From: Fulvimarina sp040239565
GTDB lineage: Bacteria; Pseudomonadota; Alphaproteobacteria; Rhizobiales; Rhizobiaceae
DNA: 64,000 nucleotides
Assembly: GCF_040239565.1 (NCBI RefSeq)
Contig: NZ_JBEHWS010000002.1
Span: forward strand, 186,001 to 250,000
Direction: 5' to 3'
Under the pieces are notes generated by a model, which did no database searches, was not told where the DNA came from, and was given only the letters and a program-made list of their open reading frames with translations. Positions within the stretch are counted from its first letter, which is position 1. Every line of letters starts with the position of its first letter. Position numbers and translations under genes: made by a program. Positions 1 through 8,277 of the stretch are shown here, piece after piece.

Positions 1-2807
1 GGACGTTCGGCATGAGCGACCGGGCGAGCCTCGTGACCAAGGGAATCGGCCTTGCTTTCCTGGGCGACGTCACCACCGGTCGAAGCCGTGGCGAAAGCCG
101 CGCCCTCGGCGTTATTTTCAGGCGTTTCAAGCGGCGCGGCAGACGGCTTGGCTGTCTGCTCGTGCGATGCGATCTCGGATGCAGGCACATTCTCGCCGAC
201 AGAAGCCTGCGCATCATCAGCGCCGGCCTCCCGGCTTGCTGCAGCGGCGGCCTCTGCGGCCTTCGCGGCGTCTGCTTCCTTGGCAGCTGCAATTTTCGCT
301 TCGGCCTCGGCGTCGAACTGATCGAGTTCGGCCTCGACCGCGTTGGCATCCTTCTGGTCGGCGCGGTAGCCGAGGCCTTTCAGGATTTCCTCCATATCGT
401 CGGCCGTCGCGCCGAGAATCGACATCATGCCGGGCGTGATGAGAAACTGGTTGCCGGAATAGCCGCCATCGGGACGACGCCCCTCGCCCGGCTTCCAGGA
501 GAGCGCCGGACGGATGATGTCCGCAAGACGCTCCAGAATATCGACGCGCACTGCGCGGCGGCCGAGCAGACGATATCCTGACAGCTCGTAGAATTTCGGA
601 TCATAGGTGGTGTCGGCGACGGCCGAAGTGCGGCCCGTCGCCAGAAGCTCAGGCACATCGCCATAGCCGGCCCGTTCGCGGGCATCGTGATGGATCGCCC
701 AGAGCAGAGTGATGAGATTGGCCGGCGCAGGCTTCACCAGCAGCGGCACGAAGATGTGGTAGGCCCCAAAACGCACACCCAATCGGCGGAGCGCGGCACG
801 GGAGGCCTGATCGAGCCCCCGCACGTCCTCGGAAATCTCCCGTCTTTGGACGAGACCGAAATTCTCGTAGAGACGATAAGCGATGCCCTTGGCTGCGCCA
901 TCCAGCCCATCGCCATCGCGAAGATCGATGAGTGGCTTCAGGATCGTCGTCACCTGATAGCCGAGAAAGCGCTCGATCCGCGCTACGACCTTGTCGCGCG
1001 CAGGGCCGGTCAGCTGGTCGTCGGCGAGAAGGACGAATTTCGGCTTCAGCGGGTCGTCGCTCGCGGAGAGCGCCGCCACCGGGGCGCCAAGCCAACGCAC
1101 GATCGCATCGGAGCCGATCGCGAAATCGCCGTTCGGCGCGTTGGCGAAGCGCTCTGCGCGCTTGTCGAACTCACCGGCGAGCGCCTTCTGAGAAGCCGCT
1201 CGCACGGCTTTTCCATCCTGCCCTTCGGCAGTCGTATCGATGGAAAAGCGGAACCCCTGGAGTTCGCCGACAGCATGGCCCTCGACCATAACGGTGCCGT
1301 CGTTCGCGATCTCTGCTTCCATGAATGCGTTCTCTCTTAAGCGCCTCATCAAGACGCTTGTCCTGCGGTCTACGAAGCGTTTCGTCAACCTGTCGTGTAA
1401 AGCGTCGGAAAGACGATCTTCAATGCTTCGTGTCTTTTCGCGCCAGTGTGTCGGATCGGCCAACCAGCCCGGCCGGTGGGAAATATAGGTCCAGGTGCGA
1501 ATCTCGGCGATACGCTGGGAAAGAGTATCGATCTCGCCATCGGTCCGGTCGGCGCGCGAAACCTGTGCAGCCATGTAATCCTCCGCGACACGGCCCTGTT
1601 TTGCAAGATCGCGGTAAACCGTGGCGATGATCTCGGCATGCTGGGCCGGCGCGATGCGCCGGTAATCAGGCAGTTTGCAGGCTTCCCAGAGAAGTTCGAC
1701 CTGTTTGGGCGAAGTCGCCAGATCCATCACATCGTCGTCGCGCGAGAGATATTCCAGCGCTCTTCGGTCGACGGACGGCAGGGCCTTGGCGAGGTTGGAG
1801 TCCGGCTGCGGAGCGTCGAGACTGTCTTTCAGCGCCTCGACTGACGCAAAATCCACATTCGCCGAACGCCATTGCAGAACAGGAACCGACTGGAAACTGT
1901 GCGACTGAAGCGCCTCCACGAGATCGTCGGACAAGGGATCGACATGGCCGGTGACGCCAAACGTGCCGTCGCGCAGATGCCGGCCTGCGCGGCCCGCGAT
2001 CTGACCGTATTCGGCAGGCGTCAGCTGTCGGTACTGGAAGCCGTCATATTTCCAGTCCTGGGCAAAGGCAACGTGATCGACATCGAGATTGAGGCCCATT
2101 CCGATGGCGTCCGTGGCGACGAGAAAATCCACTTCGCCGTTCTGGTAGAGTTCGACCTGGGCATTGCGCGTGCGCGGCGAAAGCGCGCCGAGAACGACGG
2201 CGGCCCCTCCCCGCTGGCGGCGGATCAGCTCCGCGATCGCGTAGACTTCGGCGGCCGAGAAGGCGACAATCGCGCTGCGGCGCGGCAGGCGCGTGATCTT
2301 CTTCTGGCCCGCATACATGAGGTTGGAGAGGCGCGGCCGGGTCGCCGTCTGCATGCCCGGCAGGAGCCGGTTGAGAACGCCTGCCATGGTGGATGAGCCG
2401 AGCAGCAGCGTTTCCTCGTAGCCCCGGCAATTCAGGATGCGGTCGGTGAAGACGTGGCCGCGCTCGAGGTCGGAGGCAAGCTGCACCTCGTCGATCGCGA
2501 CGAAGGCCGTCCCGGGATTGCGGGGCATGGCTTCGACCGTGCAGACCGAATAGCGCGCATGGGGCGGCTTGATCTTCTCCTCGCCGGTGATCAGCGAGAC
2601 ATGGGCGGCACCCACGCGGTCGCAGACCTTCTGATAGACCTCGCGGGCGAGAAGCCGCAGCGGCAGGCCGATCGTGCCGCTCGAATGGGCCACCATCCGC
2701 TCGATCGCGAGAAATGTCTTGCCCGTATTGGTGGGGCCAAGGACGGCGGTCACCTGTCCGGTGTCAGCGCGCGACGGGGAACGGGCGGTGAGGACGGAAG
2801 CACTCAT
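1..2807 (-). CDS. SUPV3L1/Suv3-like ATP-dependent RNA helicase, 3' end cut by window
   Basis: One open frame runs from the ATG at 2807 to the window edge, giving at least 935 residues with no stop, so the C-terminus lies outside. Walker A GPTNTGKT is at residues 24-31, followed by a DEVQ (DExH) box and by the motif VI sequence QIAGRAGR. This order is that of Suv3/SUPV3L1-type helicases, which in alphaproteobacteria are annotated as helicase-related proteins (MgpS-like). The last 90 or so visible residues form an Ala/Glu-rich low-complexity tail. The role is presumably RNA unwinding or decay; this is inferred from the family. The ATG at 2815-2817 is out of frame, so 2807 is the likely start. 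Confidence 0.88.
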   Translation of the reverse strand, partial: MSASVLTARSPSRADTGQVTAVLGPTNTGKTFLAIERMVAHSSGTIGLPLRLLAREVYQKVCDRVGAAHVSLITGEEKIKPPHARYSVCTVEAMPRNPGTAFVAIDEVQLASDLERGHVFTDRILNCRGYEETLLLGSSTMAGVLNRLLPGMQTATRPRLSNLMYAGQKKITRLPRRSAIVAFSAAEVYAIAELIRRQRGGAAVVLGALSPRTRNAQVELYQNGEVDFLVATDAIGMGLNLDVDHVAFAQDWKYDGFQYRQLTPAEYGQIAGRAGRHLRDGTFGVTGHVDPLSDDLVEALQSHSFQSVPVLQWRSANVDFASVEALKDSLDAPQPDSNLAKALPSVDRRALEYLSRDDDVMDLATSPKQVELLWEACKLPDYRRIAPAQHAEIIATVYRDLAKQGRVAEDYMAAQVSRADRTDGEIDTLSQRIAEIRTWTYISHRPGWLADPTHWREKTRSIEDRLSDALHDRLTKRFVDRRTSVLMRRLRENAFMEAEIANDGTVMVEGHAVGELQGFRFSIDTTAEGQDGKAVRAASQKALAGEFDKRAERFANAPNGDFAIGSDAIVRWLGAPVAALSASDDPLKPKFVLLADDQLTGPARDKVVARIERFLGYQVTTILKPLIDLRDGDGLDGAAKGIAYRLYENFGLVQRREISEDVRGLDQASRAALRRLGVRFGAYHIFVPLLVKPAPANLITLLWAIHHDARERAGYGDVPELLATGRTSAVADTTYDPKFYELSGYRLLGRRAVRVDILERLADIIRPALSWKPGEGRRPDGGYSGNQFLITPGMMSILGATADDMEEILKGLGYRADQKDANAVEAELDQFDAEAEAKIAAAKEADAAKAAEAAAAASREAGADDAQASVGENVPASEIASHEQTAKPSAAPLETPENNAEGAAFATASTGGDVAQESKADSLGHEARPVAHAER

Positions 2808-2906
2808 AAGGCCCCATATAACAAGTGACAGTCCGTTGCGCAGGGTGACGAGCGAAAGGTTATGCTCAGAACAATGCTGGCCACCCGGCCAAGGACACTG
2901 CCTGCT

Positions 2907-4541
2907 TCAATCGACGGCGAGGTTCAGGAAGTGATCGGCATAGACATCCCGCAGCTCGGTCTTCAGAATCTTGCCGGTCGCCGTGTGCGGGATCTCGTCG
3001 ACGAAGACGATGTCGTCGGGAAGCTGCCAACGAGCGACGTGGTTGAGCAGGAAATCGCGGATCGACTGCGGATCAGGCTTGGATCCTTCCTTCAGGACGG
3101 CAATCAGCAGCGGGCGCTCGTCCCATTTGGGATGGGGAACGCCAACGACTGCGGCCTCTGCGACGGACGGATGGCCGACCGCCGCGTTTTCCAGATCGAT
3201 CGAGGAAATCCACTCACCACCCGACTTTATCACGTCCTTGGAGCGATCGGTGATGCGCATGACGCCGTCGGGATCGATGGTGGACACATCGCCGGTGCGG
3301 AACCAGCCCTCGGCATCGGTCTCGCGCTCGTCGCGGCGGAAATAGCCGTCAGCCACCCACCAGCCGCGCACCATCAAATCGCCGAAGGTCTCGCCGTCAT
3401 GTGGCAGCGGATCGCCCTCGTCGTCGACGATCTTGATCTCGACGCCATAAAGCGGTCGGCCCTGCCGTGAACGAACCTCGTCGAGCACGGCCTCGGGTGC
3501 GTTGGCATCCTCATGCGGCACGCGGGCAATGGTGCCGAGCGGGCTCAATTCCGTCATGCCCCAGAAATGGACGACACCGATATCGTGCCGCTTGCGGTAG
3601 TTCGTGATCAGCGAAGGCGGGCAGGCAGAACCGCTCACGACCAGCGTCCGCAGGGATTTCAGCGTCTGCTTCGTCTTTGACAAAAATTGTAGTACGCCGA
3701 GCCAGATCGTCGGGACGCCGCAGGAAATCGTCACCTTTTCTGCATCGATCAGTTCGGTGAGGTGCGGCCCGTCCAGCTGATTGCAGGGCAGAACGAGCTT
3801 GGCCCCGGCGAGCGTCGCAGCATAGGGCAGCCCCCAGGCATTGGCGTGATACATGGAGGAGCCCGGCATCACGCAGTCCCGCGCGGAGATGCCGAAGGCG
3901 TCTGGCATGACGGAGGCGTATGCGTGCAGGATCGTCGAGCGATGGCTGTAGAGAACACCCTTCGGATTGCCGGTCGTGCCGGAGGTGTAGCAGAGCGCGG
4001 CGGCGGTCTCTTCAGGAAAATCGGGCCAGTCGAAGCCGTCGCTCTCGGCTGCAAGCAGCTCCTCGTAGCAAAGCAGGTTATCGACCCTGATGTCAGACGG
4101 CATTTCCGTCTTGTCGCAAAGGGCGACGAAGACTTTCACCGAAGGGCAGGCCCTCGCGATCTCCTCGACGAGATCGCAGAAGGTCAGGTCGAAGAAGAGG
4201 ATTTTATCTTCGGCATGATCGATGATGAACCGGATCTGCTCGAAGAAAAGGCGCGGATTGATGGTGTGGCAGATCGCGCCCGAGCCTGAGATCGCGTAGT
4301 AGAGTTCGAAATGGCGATGGGTGTTCCAGGCAAGCGTCGCGATCCGGTCACCGACGTCGACACCGAGCGATTCCAGCGCATTCGCCGCTCGCCGCGAGCG
4401 CCGCGCCGTCTCGGCATAGGTGCTGCGATGGATCGAGCCGTCGATCAGCCTGGACACGACTTCCGTCGATCCGTGGGTGCGGGCGGCATGCTCGATCAGC
4501 GACGAGATCAAGAGCTGCCTGTTCTGCATCAAGCCAAGCAT
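2907..4541 (-). CDS. Acyl-CoA ligase (AMP-forming), DmdB/FadD-like
   Basis: This 544-residue protein belongs to the adenylate-forming family that activates a carboxylic acid with ATP and CoA. The P-loop-like motif SGTTGNPKG is at residues 187-195, and the C-terminal A8 region contains DRSKDVIKSGGEW with the conserved Lys/Gly. The N-terminus MLGLMQ resembles medium-chain and methylthiopropionyl-CoA ligases (DmdB), so the substrate could be a medium or long chain fatty acid or 3-methylthiopropionate; sequence reading cannot decide. An in-frame GTG at 4553 would add four residues. I prefer the ATG at 4541 because the family usually starts MLGL. It lies downstream of the beta-oxidation genes but is separated from them by about 240 bases and carries its own upstream palindrome. 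Confidence 0.88.
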   Translation of the reverse strand: MLGLMQNRQLLISSLIEHAARTHGSTEVVSRLIDGSIHRSTYAETARRSRRAANALESLGVDVGDRIATLAWNTHRHFELYYAISGSGAICHTINPRLFFEQIRFIIDHAEDKILFFDLTFCDLVEEIARACPSVKVFVALCDKTEMPSDIRVDNLLCYEELLAAESDGFDWPDFPEETAAALCYTSGTTGNPKGVLYSHRSTILHAYASVMPDAFGISARDCVMPGSSMYHANAWGLPYAATLAGAKLVLPCNQLDGPHLTELIDAEKVTISCGVPTIWLGVLQFLSKTKQTLKSLRTLVVSGSACPPSLITNYRKRHDIGVVHFWGMTELSPLGTIARVPHEDANAPEAVLDEVRSRQGRPLYGVEIKIVDDEGDPLPHDGETFGDLMVRGWWVADGYFRRDERETDAEGWFRTGDVSTIDPDGVMRITDRSKDVIKSGGEWISSIDLENAAVGHPSVAEAAVVGVPHPKWDERPLLIAVLKEGSKPDPQSIRDFLLNHVARWQLPDDIVFVDEIPHTATGKILKTELRDVYADHFLNLAVD

Positions 4542-4560
4542 ATTGCATTGCACTCCATCT

Positions 4561-4578
4561 ATCTCGCACTTGCGAGAT
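4561..4578. promoter_or_regulatory. Perfect inverted repeat upstream of the acyl-CoA ligase
   Basis: ATCTCGCA and TGCGAGAT flank a 2-base spacer, a perfect 8-bp dyad about 20 bases before the ligase start. Its position fits either an operator or a 5'-UTR hairpin. No regulator gene lies nearby. Confidence 0.45.
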
Positions 4579-4727
4579 GGGAGTGAGGCCTAGCGGATTT
4601 AAAGGCGCAATGCCAGCGGGTGGTAACAGCGTGCCTTACAAGCCGCCGTGCCCGGGGCCCAGCGCAATCCTTCGTCCTGGATCAGAAAGAATTGCAGGTC
4701 GTACCCCTCCCAAAACGTCGGTATCGA

Positions 4728-4756
4728 CTGGATCCTCGGGATAGAGCCCGAGGATG
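4728..4756. repeat. Intergenic palindromic repeat, copy A
   Basis: A 29-base element with arms ATCCTCGGG and CCCGAGGAT lies in the 244-base gap between the acyl-CoA ligase start and the fadJ stop. It matches the element at 55567-55595 with only a few differences, mostly in the loop. Similar small GC-rich intergenic palindromes are common in Hyphomicrobiales genomes. The rest of the gap holds no gene. Confidence 0.6.
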
Positions 4757-4785
4757 GCGGCTGACCCAAAGACTGAAGAAAAGTA

Positions 4786-6885
4786 CTACCCCTTCAGCCG
4801 ATCCCATCCTGCATCCGGTGTGAACCGTTCGCCGTGCTTTTCCTTCAACGCGTTCATCTTGGCGACGATGTCGTCGACACCGCGCTTCTTGGCGTAGTTG
4901 ATGGGACCACCGCGGAACGGCGCGAAGCCCGTGCCGAAGATCATCGCGCCGTCGGCGACCTCCTCGTCCGTAATCACGCCTTCGCGCAGGCAGGCGACGA
5001 TGGCATTGAGCATGGGCAGGATGAGGCGGTCGATGAGGTCCGGATCGTCTTTCGAGCCGTCCTTCAGCGAATCGACGGGCTTCTTCTGCGGCTTGCCCTT
5101 GTCGTCGAACTCATAGAGGCCCTTGCCGGTCTTCCGGCCAAGCTTGCCCTCGTCGACCATCTTTTTGAGCCATTGGGGCGTTGCCGGGAAGGTGCCGCCC
5201 AGACGATCCCGCAGGGATTCGCTCACATCCAGCGCAACGTCGAGGCCGACCTGGTCGTTGAGCTCTACGGGCCCCATCGGCATGCCAAACTTTTCGGCGC
5301 GGTCGTCGATCCGCTCCTTCGGAATGCCCTCGTCGACCATGATCAGCGCTTCGGCCATGTACGGGAGCAGCGCGCGGTTCACAAGGAAGCCCGGCGCAGA
5401 CTTCACCGGCGCCGGCAGACGCGAGAGTTCGACCGCGAAGTTCGTCGCTCGGCTCGTGGTTTCTTCACTCACCCTGTCATGGCTGACGATCTCGATCAGT
5501 TGCATGCGCGAGACGGGATTGAAGAAATGCAGACCGACGAAGCGCGAAGGATCGGACAGACCCTCGGCCAGATCGGGCAGCGGAAGCGCCGAGGTGTTCG
5601 TCGCGAGGATCGCGCCCGGCTTCAGTTTCGGCTCGACATCGGCGTAAATCTTGCGCTTCAGGTCGAGCTTCTCCGGCACTGCCTCGATGACGATATCGGC
5701 GCGCGAGATGCCGAGACCGTCGGTATCCGGTATCAGGCGGTCGAGCGCATCACGGACCTTCAACGGGTCCTTCAATACGCCCTGCAGCATCTTGGAGGCA
5801 GCCTTGATGGCCTTGCCCATCGGCTTCAGCGCGACATCACCAAGGGTGACACGAAATCCCTGCTTGGCGGCCCAGGCGGCAATCTCACCGCCCATTGCCC
5901 CTGCGCCGATGACGTGGACATGCTCTATGCCGGACTTGCCCGTGCGAAGACCACGCATCTTCTCGCGCAGGAAGAACACCCGAACCAGATTGCGCGAGGT
6001 CTCGGTTTCGATGAGTTCGGCGAAGCTCGTGAGTTCGCCGTCCTGCATCTTCTCCCGGGAGCCGCCATGCTCTTCCCAGAGATCGATCAGCGCATAGGGA
6101 GCGGGATAGGTTGCCTTGTCCGCCTTCTCCGCCGTCTTCTTCCGCATCTGCTTGGCGGCCAGCGTGCGGGCCGGCTTCAGAGAGAACGCCTGATGCTTCA
6201 TGCCGTTGGAGGCCGGCTCGAGATCGTTGTGGAGGGCCGCATCGACCGCGGCGCCGACATGGCGCTCTTCGACGACGGCATCGACGAGACCGATCGACTT
6301 CGCCTTCTTGGCCGGGATCGACTTGCCGGTGAGCATCAGCGTCATCGCTTCCACCGGGTCGGCCTTCATGGTCGAGCGATAGGTGCCCCCAAGGCCTGGA
6401 TGAAGGCCGAGCATCACCTCCGGAAAGCCCAGCGACGCATCTTTCACGGCGATCCGCATGTCACAGGCGAGCGCGAGTTCCAGACCGCCGCCGAGACAGT
6501 GGCCGTGGATCACGGCGATGGTCTTTGCCTGAAGATCGGCCAGCCGATCGAGGACCAGGTGGCCCTCCTTCAACATGCCGCGAATATCGCCTGTCGAGGC
6601 ACCGACGAACTGGTTGATGTCCGCACCCGCCGCGAAACCGGCAGGCTTCGCCGAGCGGATCACGACGGCCGACGGCTTCTGATCGATGATATGGTCGATG
6701 TGATGGGAAAGTTCGGTAAGAACCTCACGGTTGATCGTGTTCACCGATTTTCCGGGGCAGTCGAGAACGAGCCAGTAGATGTAGTCGTCGTCGATCGCTG
6801 CGCGCCAATTGCCTTCCTGCTCGGCGAGCCGGGCGGGGCCCAATTCCAAGGCACGGTCTGCAAGCGCGGAAAGCATTCTGCCCAT
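4786..6885 (-). CDS. fadJ: Multifunctional enoyl-CoA hydratase / 3-hydroxyacyl-CoA dehydrogenase
   Basis: This 699-residue protein carries out the second and third steps of fatty-acid beta-oxidation. The N-terminal crotonase domain has HGHCLGGG at about residues 127-134 and both glutamates expected for hydratase chemistry (about E136 and E156). The dehydrogenase half begins with the NAD-binding motif IGAGAMGG at about 326-333 and contains the HFFNPV segment with the catalytic histidine. The ATG at 6885 is chosen because the upstream extension to 6975 has no family similarity. It is the third gene of the fadE-fadA-fadJ unit, about 110 bases after fadA. Confidence 0.93.
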   Translation of the reverse strand: MGRMLSALADRALELGPARLAEQEGNWRAAIDDDYIYWLVLDCPGKSVNTINREVLTELSHHIDHIIDQKPSAVVIRSAKPAGFAAGADINQFVGASTGDIRGMLKEGHLVLDRLADLQAKTIAVIHGHCLGGGLELALACDMRIAVKDASLGFPEVMLGLHPGLGGTYRSTMKADPVEAMTLMLTGKSIPAKKAKSIGLVDAVVEERHVGAAVDAALHNDLEPASNGMKHQAFSLKPARTLAAKQMRKKTAEKADKATYPAPYALIDLWEEHGGSREKMQDGELTSFAELIETETSRNLVRVFFLREKMRGLRTGKSGIEHVHVIGAGAMGGEIAAWAAKQGFRVTLGDVALKPMGKAIKAASKMLQGVLKDPLKVRDALDRLIPDTDGLGISRADIVIEAVPEKLDLKRKIYADVEPKLKPGAILATNTSALPLPDLAEGLSDPSRFVGLHFFNPVSRMQLIEIVSHDRVSEETTSRATNFAVELSRLPAPVKSAPGFLVNRALLPYMAEALIMVDEGIPKERIDDRAEKFGMPMGPVELNDQVGLDVALDVSESLRDRLGGTFPATPQWLKKMVDEGKLGRKTGKGLYEFDDKGKPQKKPVDSLKDGSKDDPDLIDRLILPMLNAIVACLREGVITDEEVADGAMIFGTGFAPFRGGPINYAKKRGVDDIVAKMNALKEKHGERFTPDAGWDRLKG

Positions 6886-6993
6886 CGGTTCTCTCTCGTC
6901 TTTCGTCTCGTGTCGGTCCGGTCGTCTGGTCGCCGGAGCGCTATCGTATCGAGAGAGGCGGCCAGACCGCCTCATTCACGTGGTTCGAAAAAA

Positions 6994-8277
6994 TCAGGCA
7001 GCTTCGAGCAGCATTGCGCCGCCCTGGCCGCCACCGATGCATTCGGTCGCAATGCCGCGTTTCTTGCCGAGGCGCTTCATGGCGTTGGCGAGATGGAGCG
7101 TGATGCGGTTGCCGCTGGTGCCGACCGGGTGGCCGAGAGAAATCGCGCCGCCATCGACATTGAGCCGGTCAAGCGGAATGCGCCCGCCGGCTCCGTTGAG
7201 CCCAAGCACCTCGTCGGCGATCGTCTTGTCGTCGAGTGCCTTCACGCAGGCGAGCACTTGGGCAGCAAAGGCTTCGTTGATCTCCCAGAGATCGACATCA
7301 GCAACCGCCATCTCCTGACGCCTCAGGATCGGCGCGGTCGAGACTACAGGGCCGAGGCCCATGATCGAAGGATCGAGAGCCCCCCATTCGGAATCGACGA
7401 TGCGGGCGATCGGCGTCAGACCATGGCACTGAACCGCATCTTCCGAAGCGAGAATCGTCCAGGAAGCGCCGTCGGTAATCTGGGAAGCGTTGCCCGGCGT
7501 CACCTTGCCGTAAGGACGCTCGAAGACCGGCTTCAGCTTGCCGAGCGATTTGACGTCCGAATCCGGGCGAACGCCGTCGTCCTTCTCGTAGACCGAGCCA
7601 TCCCGCGCGACGGTTGGCAGCATCTCATGCTTGAACCAGCCCTCTTCGGTCGCCTTGGCGAGGCGATGATGGCTTTCCACCGCGAATGTATCGGCATCGC
7701 GCCGGGAGACATCGAAAAGATGGGCCAGGATTTCCGCGGTCTGGCCCATGTTCAGTTCTGTGATGGGATCGGTGAGGCCCCGCTCGAGGCCGATGACCGG
7801 CTTGAAATAATCCGCTTTCAGGCCGCCCACAGCCTTCAGCTTCTGGCCGGCCGTCTTCGCGCCGGCCATCTGGGCGAACCAGTCGACCGCGCCGCGACGA
7901 AGGACGAGCGGTGAGTGGCTCAGCGCTTCCGCGCCACCTGCCAGAACGATATCGGCTGTACCGCGCTCGATGTAGCGGAAGGCCGTATCGATCGACTGCA
8001 TTCCCGAGCCGCAGTTGATCTGCACCGAAAAAGCCGGCGTCTCGTCGGAAATGCCGAGGCGAAGCGAGGCCACGCGCGCCGGGTTCATCTCGTCGGCGAT
8101 GACATTGACGCAGCCGAGAATGACGAGGTCGATCGCCGACTGCGGGAAGGGCTGGCGCATCAGAAGTGGCCGCCCACACTGGACGGCCAGATCGACAGGC
8201 GTGAAGGGTCCCGGTTTCCCACGCGCCTTGATAAAGGGCGTGCGGGAACCGTCTACGATGTAGACCGACTTCGGCAT
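6994..8277 (-). CDS. fadA: Acetyl-CoA C-acyltransferase (3-ketoacyl-CoA thiolase)
   Basis: This 427-residue thiolase performs the last step of beta-oxidation, cleaving 3-ketoacyl-CoA with CoA. The nucleophilic cysteine is C89 in INCGSGMQ, the active-site histidine is H383 in GHPVGTSG, and the second catalytic cysteine is C413 in CIGGGQGG, close to the C-terminus as usual. Its ATG overlaps the fadE stop by one base (TAATG at 8279-8275 read on the minus strand), implying translational coupling. With FadJ it probably forms the soluble trifunctional complex; this is inferred from the family. Confidence 0.95.
   Translation of the reverse strand: MPKSVYIVDGSRTPFIKARGKPGPFTPVDLAVQCGRPLLMRQPFPQSAIDLVILGCVNVIADEMNPARVASLRLGISDETPAFSVQINCGSGMQSIDTAFRYIERGTADIVLAGGAEALSHSPLVLRRGAVDWFAQMAGAKTAGQKLKAVGGLKADYFKPVIGLERGLTDPITELNMGQTAEILAHLFDVSRRDADTFAVESHHRLAKATEEGWFKHEMLPTVARDGSVYEKDDGVRPDSDVKSLGKLKPVFERPYGKVTPGNASQITDGASWTILASEDAVQCHGLTPIARIVDSEWGALDPSIMGLGPVVSTAPILRRQEMAVADVDLWEINEAFAAQVLACVKALDDKTIADEVLGLNGAGGRIPLDRLNVDGGAISLGHPVGTSGNRITLHLANAMKRLGKKRGIATECIGGGQGGAMLLEAA

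Noticed and set aside
4834..7914. Very long plus-strand open frame across fadJ and fadA
   Set aside because: It is the reverse-strand shadow of two clear beta-oxidation genes in high-GC DNA and has no family resemblance.
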